Below are positions 7,123 to 12,853 of a DNA stretch of 13,396 bases, one piece after another. The translations under genes and the position numbers were made by a program. How positions within the stretch are numbered: the first letter of the stretch is position 1; each line of letters starts with the position of its first letter. Source of the DNA: JBBQXV01 sp043785585 (lineage in GTDB: Bacteria; Myxococcota_A; Polyangia; Polyangiales; Polyangiaceae); contig JAYVXB010000580.1 of assembly GCA_043785585.1 (NCBI GenBank), forward strand, positions 1 through 13,396, written 5' to 3'. The notes under the pieces were generated by a model. It made no database searches. It saw only the letters and a program-made list of their open reading frames with translations, and was not told the origin of the DNA.

Positions 7123-8064
7123 CTACTCGAGCACTTTGGCGAGCGCCGCGACGTTGAAGCGGATCATCTTCTCGTACGAGTCGGTCTCCGCGCCGCCACC
7201 GACCGGATCGAGGAGGCCGAGCGGAATCTTCGCTTCGTCGGCGATGATCTGCGCCGGCTTCGGATCGAGCTGCGGCTCACGGAAGAGCGCGCCGATTTTT
7301 TTCTGCTTCACGACCTCGAGCACCTTCTGGATGTAGACGCCCGTCGGCGTCGATCCGGGGAACGGCTCGATGACCGCGACGATCGTGAGACCGTAGCGCT
7401 TCGCGAAGTAACCAAAGCTCCCGTGGAACGTCACGAAGCCGCGCGTTTTCCAGGCTTTCGTCTGCGCCTCGGTCGTCTTGTCGAGCGTCTCGAGCGAAAG
7501 AACGAGAGCGGCGGCGCGCGCGCGGTACCCCTCCGCATGCGGCGCATCAACCGTCGCGAGCTCCTCGCCGATCGCCTTCGCCATCGCGATCGCGTTCTGC
7601 GGATCGAGCCACACGTGCGGATCGGGCGAGCCCTTCTCGTCGTGATCGTCGTCGTCCTTCTTGCCGCCCGCGTGCGCCTCTTCGTCGGCGATCGGATCCA
7701 TCGCGATCGCCATCGTCTTCACGCGCTCACCGACCGTCAGCACGCGCGCGTGCGGCGCGGCCTCTTTCATCAGCTTCGCCATCCACGGATCGAGCCCGAG
7801 CCCGACCATCACGCCGAGCTTCGACGCCGCGACGCTCTCCACCTCGCGCGGCGTCGGATCGAACGTGTGCTCGCTGCGGCCTGCAGGCAGCAAGAGCGAC
7901 ACGTCCGCGTCGGGCCCCGCGACGGTGCGCGTGAGGTCGTAGAGCGGAAAGATCGAGACGGCGACCTGGGTTCGATCGCTCGCCCTCTTGTTGCATGTGC
8001 ATCCAGAGAACGCCGAAACGGTCAGGAACATGAAGACGACAAACACGCGATATTTCAGGCGCAC
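7123..8064 (-). CDS. znuA: Zinc ABC transporter substrate-binding lipoprotein (ZnuA/AdcA-like, cluster A-I)
   Basis: A 313-residue periplasmic metal-binding protein. A basic start (MRLKYR), a hydrophobic stretch and Cys22 (AFSGC) suggest a lipid-anchored signal peptide. The metal ligands of the family are in place: His66 (SEHTFDP), His150 (DPHVWLDP), His214 (TFHGSFGYFAKRYGL) and Asp286 (LLDPVGG). Histidine at the third position is typical of zinc rather than manganese binders. Residues 127-146 form an acidic His/Asp-rich loop (HAGGKKDDDDHD), another feature of ZnuA proteins. GTG at 8062-8064 is chosen because it gives a proper signal peptide and an extended -10 box ends 8 nt upstream; longer readings back to 8385 run into the divergent gene. 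The ATPase gene follows after 8 bp. No clear Zur operator is visible. Confidence 0.9.
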   Translation of the reverse strand: MRLKYRVFVVFMFLTVSAFSGCTCNKRASDRTQVAVSIFPLYDLTRTVAGPDADVSLLLPAGRSEHTFDPTPREVESVAASKLGVMVGLGLDPWMAKLMKEAAPHARVLTVGERVKTMAIAMDPIADEEAHAGGKKDDDDHDEKGSPDPHVWLDPQNAIAMAKAIGEELATVDAPHAEGYRARAAALVLSLETLDKTTEAQTKAWKTRGFVTFHGSFGYFAKRYGLTIVAVIEPFPGSTPTGVYIQKVLEVVKQKKIGALFREPQLDPKPAQIIADEAKIPLGLLDPVGGGAETDSYEKMIRFNVAALAKVLE

Positions 8065-8072
8065 GGGCGCCG

Positions 8073-8081
8073 AGGCTAGCA
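8073..8081 (-). promoter_or_regulatory. Putative extended -10 (TGCTAGCCT) before znuA
   Basis: On the minus strand TG-C-TAGCCT fits TGnTAnnnT and ends 8 nt before the GTG at 8064, consistent with a leaderless znuA mRNA. It lies in the 21-bp gap between the divergent starts, so the -35 region would fall within the first codons of the 8086 gene. Confidence 0.4.
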
Positions 8082-8085
8082 GGCG

Positions 8086-8754
8086 ATGGATCCGATGATC
8101 CAGAGGACACCAGGCCGCGGGATGGAAGCGCTCGCGAGGGCGCTGCCGAAAGGGGTGAGCGTCGGCGACGTCGCGGACAGTTGCCGCTACGGAGCGATCT
8201 CGTTCTTGAACGGCGTGCTCGCGGCGTGGGGGAAACCCGAGCTCGCGGCGTGGCTCGGCGGGCCGTACCGCGACGTGACGCGGCACGCGCGCGAAGGGCT
8301 CGACCTCGCGGGACGGCGTCCACCCGAAGCGGCGCGTCGACCGATCGCGGTGTACGCGATCGAGCGCGTGATGCGCGAGGCGCACGACGAGATCCTGGTG
8401 ACGTTGCGGACGCTCGTGCAGCCGGACGGCGGCGTCGGCTTCGCGTTCTCTGCGCTCGGCGGCGCGCTCGTGTCGCGTTGCCGTGACGACGCGGGCGATC
8501 CCGGTTGGATTCCGGCGTCACCGACGCGGATGCGCCTCGCCGAGCGCGTACTCTCGCTCGTCGCGGTCGACTACCTCACGCGCCCCGAGGACTACGAGTC
8601 ATCGCTCGCCGTTTGCACGACGTGCCGCATCGTCGCGTTCGACGCCACGGCGCGCGCGCGCGGTCTATGCAGAGTGCACGCAGGCAGCGGCATCCGCTTC
8701 AACGGCCGCGACTCCGAGCCGCCGCAACACGGGGACGCCGCAAAGCTCGGCTGA
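8086..8754 (+). CDS. Hypothetical protein with a C-terminal Cys-Cys-Cys-His zinc-binding-like motif
   Basis: A 222-residue protein that I do not recognise. The first 170 residues are Ala/Arg-rich and mostly helical in appearance, without a signal peptide or membrane segment. Residues 177-198 hold C-x2-C-x14-C-x2-H (CTTC and CRVH), the spacing of a small zinc-binding knuckle, so it may bind a metal or nucleic acid. The polar tail is probably disordered. The start is uncertain: ATG codons occur at 8086, 8095 and 8122 and none has a convincing Shine-Dalgarno. It is divergent from znuA with only 21 bp between the chosen starts, so the two could share control, and a zinc-related role is tempting but only inferred. 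The frame, codon bias and the motif support it as real. Confidence 0.6.
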   Translation: MDPMIQRTPGRGMEALARALPKGVSVGDVADSCRYGAISFLNGVLAAWGKPELAAWLGGPYRDVTRHAREGLDLAGRRPPEAARRPIAVYAIERVMREAHDEILVTLRTLVQPDGGVGFAFSALGGALVSRCRDDAGDPGWIPASPTRMRLAERVLSLVAVDYLTRPEDYESSLAVCTTCRIVAFDATARARGLCRVHAGSGIRFNGRDSEPPQHGDAAKLG

Positions 8755-8775
8755 TTTTTCGCGCGCGTGGCGACG

Positions 8776-8784
8776 TGGTAGAAG
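8776..8784 (+). promoter_or_regulatory. Putative extended -10 (TGGTAGAAG) before the AstA-like gene
   Basis: TG-G-TAGAAG ends 9 nt before the ATG at 8794. It matches TGnTAnnn but lacks the final T. It is similar in sequence and position to the box before the 623 gene and suggests a separate, nearly leaderless transcript. Confidence 0.35.
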
Positions 8785-8793
8785 CGCGTCCGC

Positions 8794-9831
8794 ATGCTCG
8801 CGTACGAGATCCGAGGTGCAGGCCCCGCCGACGAGGAACAGCTCCTCGCCGTCGCGCACCACCTCAACACGGTGAACCTCCCGGCAGAGCGCGGAGCGAT
8901 CCAGACCATCCTCGATCTGTCGCAGAGGAGCTTCACGGGTCAGATCAAGGATCCGAAGCGGCGCGAGTACGTCTTCGTGCTCGTCGATCGCGAAGCCGAC
9001 GTCATCGTCGGCACGTCGATGATCATCGGTCAGCTCGGTCGCCGCGACGCGCCGTACATCTACCTCGACGTCATCGACGAGGAGCGTTACTCGCAGACGC
9101 TCGACCGGCACTTCAAGCACACGACGCTGTCGATCGGCTACTCGTACAACGGGCCGACGGAGATCGGCGGGCTCATCGTGCGGCCGGAGTATCGGAAGAA
9201 GCCGGAGCGCCTCGGCCTCCTCATCTCGTACATCCGGTTTCTCTTCATCAAGATGAACCGCGACAAGTTCAAGGACGAGCTCCTCGCCGAGCTGCTTCCG
9301 CCGCTCGAGCCCGACGGCACGTCGCATTTGTGGGACGCGCTCGGACGTCACTTCACCGACATGACGTACGCGGAAGCGGATCGCCTCTCGAAGCAGAACA
9401 AAGAGTTCATCCGCAGCCTCTTCCCCGAGGGAACGTTCTACGCGTCGCTCTTCGCGCAGCAGGCGCAGGACGTCATCGGCAAAGTCGGCGCGCAGACCAG
9501 GGGTGTCGAGAAGATGCTCCGTCGCATCGGCTTCCGTTACGCCGAGCGCGTCGATCCGTTCGACGGCGGTCCGCACTTCACCGCGCCGACCGACGAGGTG
9601 CTCCTCGTGCAGCGCACGCACAAGGCAAAGGTGTCGCGCACGGTCGCGCACAAAGACGGACCGAAGACGCGCGCGCTCGTCGCCGTCGAGCTCGCGGCCC
9701 CTCCGTATTTCCGCGCGGTGCTGACGCCGTGGCAAGCGGACGGGCGCGAAGGCGCGGTCGTGAGCGAGGACTCGGCGAAGAGCCTCGGCGTGGAGATCGG
9801 CGCGGACGTTTGGGTGTTGCCGCTGGAGTAG
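8794..9831 (+). CDS. astA: AstA-like arginine N-succinyltransferase family protein
   Basis: A 345-residue GNAT-like acyltransferase of the arginine/ornithine N-succinyltransferase family. In the AST pathway AstA moves succinyl from succinyl-CoA to arginine in the cytosol, the first step of arginine catabolism. Family landmarks, compared with E. coli AstA from memory, are EIGGLIVRPEYRK (123-135, the acyl-CoA strand), SYIRFLFIKMNRDKF (145-159), SHLWDALGRHFTDMTYAEAD (177-196), AQDVIGKVGAQT (224-235) and FRYAERVDPFDGGP (247-260). The length fits the family. The residue that aligns with the annotated E. coli active-site His229 is Gly232 here, so the activity may differ. No other ast genes lie nearby, so it may be a stand-alone enzyme. 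It is transcribed alone toward the repeat region. Confidence 0.85.
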   Translation: MLAYEIRGAGPADEEQLLAVAHHLNTVNLPAERGAIQTILDLSQRSFTGQIKDPKRREYVFVLVDREADVIVGTSMIIGQLGRRDAPYIYLDVIDEERYSQTLDRHFKHTTLSIGYSYNGPTEIGGLIVRPEYRKKPERLGLLISYIRFLFIKMNRDKFKDELLAELLPPLEPDGTSHLWDALGRHFTDMTYAEADRLSKQNKEFIRSLFPEGTFYASLFAQQAQDVIGKVGAQTRGVEKMLRRIGFRYAERVDPFDGGPHFTAPTDEVLLVQRTHKAKVSRTVAHKDGPKTRALVAVELAAPPYFRAVLTPWQADGREGAVVSEDSAKSLGVEIGADVWVLPLE

Positions 9832-9843
9832 CTAGCGTCGTTG

Positions 9844-9920
9844 ATGCCCCCACCCGTCGCCGCTTCGCGGCGCCGACCTCCCCCAAATCGCGGCGCTGCG
9901 CGCCGCTCAGGGGGAGGTGC
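9844..9920 (+). repeat. Outer arm, left copy
   Basis: It contains two stems. CGCCGC-TTC-GCGGCG lies at 9858-9872, and ACCTCCCC (from 9876) pairs with GGGGAGGT (to 9918) around an inner GCGGCG/CGCCGC. The right arm at 10233-10306 is the same sequence in reverse orientation with a few substitutions and a small gap. Confidence 0.75.
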
Positions 9921-9993
9921 CGCGTCCCATCGCGAGCCCTCTATCTCGCTCTCGTTCCTCTCCATCTCGCTCCGCCCTCACTCCTCACCCCGA

Positions 9994-10033
9994 CCCCTCT
10001 CCTCTCTCCCGACTTCGGGAGAGAGGAGAGGGG
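9994..10033. repeat. Perfect 19-bp hairpin (inner left)
   Basis: CCCCTCTCCTCTCTCCCGA at 9994-10012 is exactly complementary to 10015-10033 with CT between. The stem is pyrimidine-rich on one strand. It could act as a bidirectional terminator stem, but no T-run follows. Confidence 0.8.
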
Positions 10034-10145
10034 ACTCGCGCGACAGCCACGGATGCCCGTCCAGCGGTGACGTGCACGACGACCTTCGCTGCATGCCCGC
10101 TCGCACCGGTGAAGACGAGCATCGCTTCGCGCGCGCCGTGCGAGT

Positions 10146-10183
10146 CCCTCTCCTTTCTCCCGAAGTCGGGAGAAAGGAGAGGG
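10146..10183. repeat. Perfect 18-bp hairpin (inner right)
   Basis: CCCTCTCCTTTCTCCCGA at 10146-10163 is exactly complementary to 10166-10183 with AG between. It is the inverted partner of the 9994 hairpin: the loop is its reverse complement and the stems differ at paired positions, so stem pairing has been kept. Confidence 0.8.
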
Positions 10184-10232
10184 TCGGGTGAGGATAGAGG
10201 GCAGCGCGCGCAGGCGAGGAGAGGGCGACGCG

Positions 10233-10306
10233 CTACCTCCCCCTGAAGCGGCGAAGCCGCTGATTTGGGGGAGGTCGACGCCGCGCAGCGGCGGCGGGTG
10301 GGGGCA
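10233..10306 (-). repeat. Outer arm, right copy (inverted)
   Basis: On the minus strand it reads like the left arm: TGCCCCCACCCG, a GCCGC/GCGGC stem, GACCTCCCCCAAATC, a short GC stem and CAGGGGGAGGT. It ends 25 bp before the stop of the zinc-ribbon gene. Confidence 0.75.
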
Positions 10307-10330
10307 CCTGAAGGTCTGGTCCGTCGACCA

Positions 10331-10699
10331 TCACCGCGACAAATACGGAAACCGCGGACGGAACGGGAAGACGACGTCGAAGAGCTTCATGCAGAGGAGC
10401 GCGACGCCGATCATCGACAGGATGTAGCCCGAGAAGAACGGGAGCTGCGGGATGAGCAGCGAGATCCCCGGGACGAACGCCAGGAAGATCACGACGACGA
10501 TCGCGATCGGCACCGAGACGTAGCGCACCCGATCCGCGCGGCGCGATCGGCGCGAGAGATCGTCCTCGATGAGCATGTGACGCACCTGCGCGTCGTGGAG
10601 ATCGAGCGTCGGATCGGAGGTGCACGCGCCGCACGTGCCGCCGACCGGCTGCCGCGCACCGCAATCCATGCAGGCGAATCGAGCCTCCCCCTCGTTCAT
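10331..10699 (-). CDS. Small membrane protein with N-terminal zinc ribbon
   Basis: A 122-residue protein. Residues 10-26 hold C-x2-C-x9-C-x2-C (CMDCG and CGAC), a zinc-ribbon-like knuckle. A charged linker (about 40-58) leads to two hydrophobic helices at about 61-82 and 88-110, and a short basic tail. The topology suggests a cytosolic ribbon on a two-helix hairpin in the inner membrane. Function unknown; such proteins are common as hypotheticals and the ribbon may mediate protein or metal contact. The start ATG (10697-10699) is chosen because it puts the ribbon at the N-terminus and a TAGAAT box ends 5 nt upstream; a longer reading to 10918 would overlap the divergent hydrolase and has low-quality sequence. 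It is convergent with astA across the repeat element. Confidence 0.7.
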   Translation of the reverse strand: MNEGEARFACMDCGARQPVGGTCGACTSDPTLDLHDAQVRHMLIEDDLSRRSRRADRVRYVSVPIAIVVVIFLAFVPGISLLIPQLPFFSGYILSMIGVALLCMKLFDVVFPFRPRFPYLSR

Positions 10700-10704
10700 G
10701 CGGG

Positions 10705-10710
10705 ATTCTA
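10705..10710 (-). promoter_or_regulatory. Putative -10 box (TAGAAT) before the zinc-ribbon gene
   Basis: Minus-strand TAGAAT, one of the best sigma-70-like hexamers in the window, ends 5 nt before the ATG at 10699. No Shine-Dalgarno lies between, which suggests a leaderless transcript. Confidence 0.4.
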
Positions 10711-10847
10711 CGTCGCGGGGTGCGCGACGCTTCCCTTCCGCGGGTCGTGTCGCTAGTGCAGAGTGGAGGTGGAGGCTCGTATGTTCCTTGGCCGGACGAG
10801 CGTGCTCGAGCAGTGGGGACGGCGAAACGACAGGGGCGCGCCGCCGC

Positions 10848-11789
10848 ATGCCGCCTGAGAGACGCGGGTCGCGGCCGTCGCGCGCGGCGGCGACGTCCGA
10901 CGATGCATTGGATCCCATAGAAATCCGTACCGACGACGGCGTGGCTCTCCGCGGCGATGTGCGTGAGCCGCCTGCGCGCGAGCGCGTGGGCGTCGCGGTG
11001 CTCGCGCACGCGATGATGGCGAGGCGGTCCGAGTTCGAGCGGCCGCACGGCGGCGGGCTCGCGCGCTTTCTCGCGTCGCGCGGTTGGCGGACGATCGCCT
11101 TCGATTTCCGTGGTCACGGCGACAGCGGGCAGGACGCCGCGAGCGGCGGATCGTGGACGTACGACGATCTCGTGCGGCGCGATCTTCCTGCGGTGGTCGC
11201 GTGCGCGCGCGCGCGCGCGAAGAAGCTCCCGGTCGTGGTCATCGGGCACTCGCTGGGCGGTCACGTCGCGCTCGCCGCGCAAGGCACGGGTCGCATCGAC
11301 GCGAACGCGATCGTCGGCGTCGCGTCGAACGTTTGGCTGCGGGAGCTCGAGCCGTCGCGTACGCGATGGGCGTTGAAGCGCGCGACGATGGCCGTCGTCG
11401 GCGCGGTCTGCGAGCGTCGCGGATATTTCCCCGCGCGCGTGCTCCGCGCCGGAAGCGACGACGAAGCGGTCGCCTATTTCGCGGCGCTCCAGCGATGCGT
11501 CGCGACCGGCCGTTGGACGAGCGACGACGGCACCGAGGACTACCTCGCCGCGCTCGCGAAGGTCACGCGACCCGTCATGTCGATCGCGAGCGACAGCGAT
11601 CTCCTCAACTGCCGCCCGATCTGCGCCGAGCTCTTCCACGCCCGCTGCGGCGGCAAGAAAGAGATCGATCGCATTCGCCGCGCCGACGATGGCGGCGCAC
11701 CACCCGGCCACATGGAGATCGTCACGACCGAACGCGCGAAGAGCGCGTGGGCGCGCATGGAACTGTGGATGCGCGAAGTGACGCGGTAG
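10848..11789 (+). CDS. Alpha/beta hydrolase (predicted serine hydrolase)
   Basis: A 313-residue alpha/beta-hydrolase-fold protein without a signal peptide. After a variable N-terminus the fold begins at IEIRTDDGVALRGDV (24-38). Motifs in order are AHAMMAR in the oxyanion-loop position (53-59), FDFRGHGDSG (85-94), the nucleophile elbow GHSLGG with Ser135, the likely acid Asp249 or Asp251 in IASDSDLLN, and the likely base His288 in PPGHMEIV. It probably hydrolyses an ester or similar bond in the cytosol; the substrate cannot be told. The N-terminus is uncertain: ATG 10848 is the nearest sound start, with a TTG at 10788 as an alternative, and no ideal ribosome site precedes either. It ends 3 bp from the stop of the convergent exported hydrolase. 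A 22-bp run of alternating CG lies inside. Confidence 0.82.
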   Translation: MPPERRGSRPSRAAATSDDALDPIEIRTDDGVALRGDVREPPARERVGVAVLAHAMMARRSEFERPHGGGLARFLASRGWRTIAFDFRGHGDSGQDAASGGSWTYDDLVRRDLPAVVACARARAKKLPVVVIGHSLGGHVALAAQGTGRIDANAIVGVASNVWLRELEPSRTRWALKRATMAVVGAVCERRGYFPARVLRAGSDDEAVAYFAALQRCVATGRWTSDDGTEDYLAALAKVTRPVMSIASDSDLLNCRPICAELFHARCGGKKEIDRIRRADDGGAPPGHMEIVTTERAKSAWARMELWMREVTR

Positions 11790-11792
11790 TCC

Positions 11793-12740
11793 TCAGCGCG
11801 CGCGCTTCCACCGCGCCTTCAGCCACGGCAAGGTCGTCGCGTACATCTGCGTCACGTGCAGCATGTGATCCGGCTCGCGCGTTCCGTCGAAGCCGATGAC
11901 GTGCATGTCGCCCGAGTGCGCTTCGTAGAGCGCGTGCATTCCGTCGGGCCAGTGGAACGTCGGAGGCTTCTTCTCGACGGAGAGATCGTGGAGGAGCTGC
12001 GTCGCCGTCTCGGTCGTGCTCGCGTAGCCGTCGACGCCGATCGCCGAGTGCGTCATCGCGAAGAGCTTCTCGCCGCGCATCGCTCGCCGCGCATACGCTT
12101 CGTACGGCTCGATGGCAGCCGGGTTGATCTTCTTGTCGCGGATGTCGCCGATGAAATTCGTGTGGAGCGCGTCGGCGAGGATCACCGCGTCGACGCGATC
12201 CGCGACGCCGGGCTGATCGAGCATCGTCCCGACCGCGCCGAAGCCCGCGCTCCATGCCGCGAGCGCGATCCTCCGCACCTTCGCGCCCGGCGCGCGTCCG
12301 AGCTTGTCGAGGTGCGTTTGGATCCGCCCGAGCGCCGTGTCGAGCGATCCCGGCGCGCCGAACATCGCGCTGTAAGGCCCCGAGCCGATGCCGAGGTTCA
12401 CGCTCACGACGATCGCGTTGATCCGCGTCCGATCGAAGTTCTCTTCTTGGAGCTGCTGCCCGCCGTGAAAGTGAATGACCAGATCGTAGCCGCCGTCGAC
12501 GACCTGAAAATGCGACGGCACGCTCAGCACGCCCCATTGCATGTACGCGCGCTCCGCGGGCGTGCGCTTCGGATCGAGCGGCTCGGCCTCCTCGCGCGGC
12601 GCGACGTCGGACTTCGCCGGTGCCGAAGGTGGCGCGGCGGCGACCGTCGCGGGTACGTGACCCTCTTGCGGCGCGACGGCGGGCGCGCACCTGAGGAGGC
12701 CCGCGGCGATCGCGACGACGGAGAGGAGGCGCTTGGTCAC
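11793..12740 (-). CDS. Exported alpha/beta-hydrolase-like protein
   Basis: A 315-residue secreted protein. From GTG 12738-12740 it begins MTKRLLSVVAIAAGLLRC, a signal peptide that could be cleaved near APAVA (residues 19-23). Cys18 is present, but Arg at -1 argues against a classic lipobox. A Pro/Ala/Glu-rich linker runs to about residue 60. The fold shows an oxyanion HFHGG (90-94), a nucleophile-elbow-like AAWSAGFG with Ser164, LADALH with possible acid Asp189, and a C-terminal DHMLHV (291-296) with candidate catalytic His. It resembles esterase or depolymerase-type hydrolases, with unknown substrate. The frame extends to ATG 12809, but that would put 23 polar residues before the signal, so GTG is preferred. 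It is convergent with the cytosolic hydrolase. Confidence 0.75.
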   Translation of the reverse strand: MTKRLLSVVAIAAGLLRCAPAVAPQEGHVPATVAAAPPSAPAKSDVAPREEAEPLDPKRTPAERAYMQWGVLSVPSHFQVVDGGYDLVIHFHGGQQLQEENFDRTRINAIVVSVNLGIGSGPYSAMFGAPGSLDTALGRIQTHLDKLGRAPGAKVRRIALAAWSAGFGAVGTMLDQPGVADRVDAVILADALHTNFIGDIRDKKINPAAIEPYEAYARRAMRGEKLFAMTHSAIGVDGYASTTETATQLLHDLSVEKKPPTFHWPDGMHALYEAHSGDMHVIGFDGTREPDHMLHVTQMYATTLPWLKARWKRAR

Positions 12741-12807
12741 GCGACCATCGTCGCACGTCCCGCAGATGGACGCCGACTTGGGGGGAATTCGGCCTTGCGC
12801 GCGCATC

Positions 12808-12825
12808 ATTCTATTGTTACAGAAT
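12808..12825. promoter_or_regulatory. AT-rich inverted repeat, possible operator/promoter between divergent genes
   Basis: ATTCT-N8-AGAAT is an island of AT in a very GC-rich region, between the exported hydrolase (minus) and the GMC-like gene (plus). TATTGT at 12812-12817 could be a plus-strand -10. The dyad is short (5-bp arms), so a repressor site is only a guess. Confidence 0.3.
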
Positions 12826-12853
12826 CTTCAGTCACCGCCCTGAGGGCCCCTCG

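Larger units (their letters stand above)
9844..10306. repeat. Nested inverted-repeat element filling the 9832-10330 intergenic region
   Basis: The 499-bp gap between the convergent astA and zinc-ribbon genes has no convincing gene. It is a mirrored composite. Outer arms at 9844-9920 and 10233-10306 are imperfect inverted copies, roughly 85% alike by eye, sharing TGCCCCCACCCG, GACCTCCCCCAAATC and CAGGGGGAGGT. Inner arms are hairpins at 9994-10033 and 10146-10183, flanked by CTCACCC-type and GCCCTCTAT-type sequence in mirror order. The core is about 10034-10145. This looks like a dispersed genomic repeat of the REP/BIME or MITE kind, and the hairpins could also stop transcription from both sides. 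Confidence 0.8.

Noticed and set aside
9841..10246. Plus-strand frames (9841-10191, 9917-10246) across the repeat region
   Set aside because: They are made mostly of the hairpin and arm repeats (Ser/Pro/Arg-rich), have no ribosome site and no domain.
10781..10858. A 25-codon frame with good GGAGG spacing ahead of the cytosolic hydrolase (MFLGRTSVLEQ...), overlapping its ATG
   Set aside because: It could be a leader peptide, but the composition is not distinctive and there is no attenuator or repeated codon; evidence too thin to annotate.
12741..12809. Longer start (ATG 12809) for the exported hydrolase
   Set aside because: It would place 23 polar residues, including two Cys, before the signal peptide; the GTG at 12740 gives a normal secretion signal.
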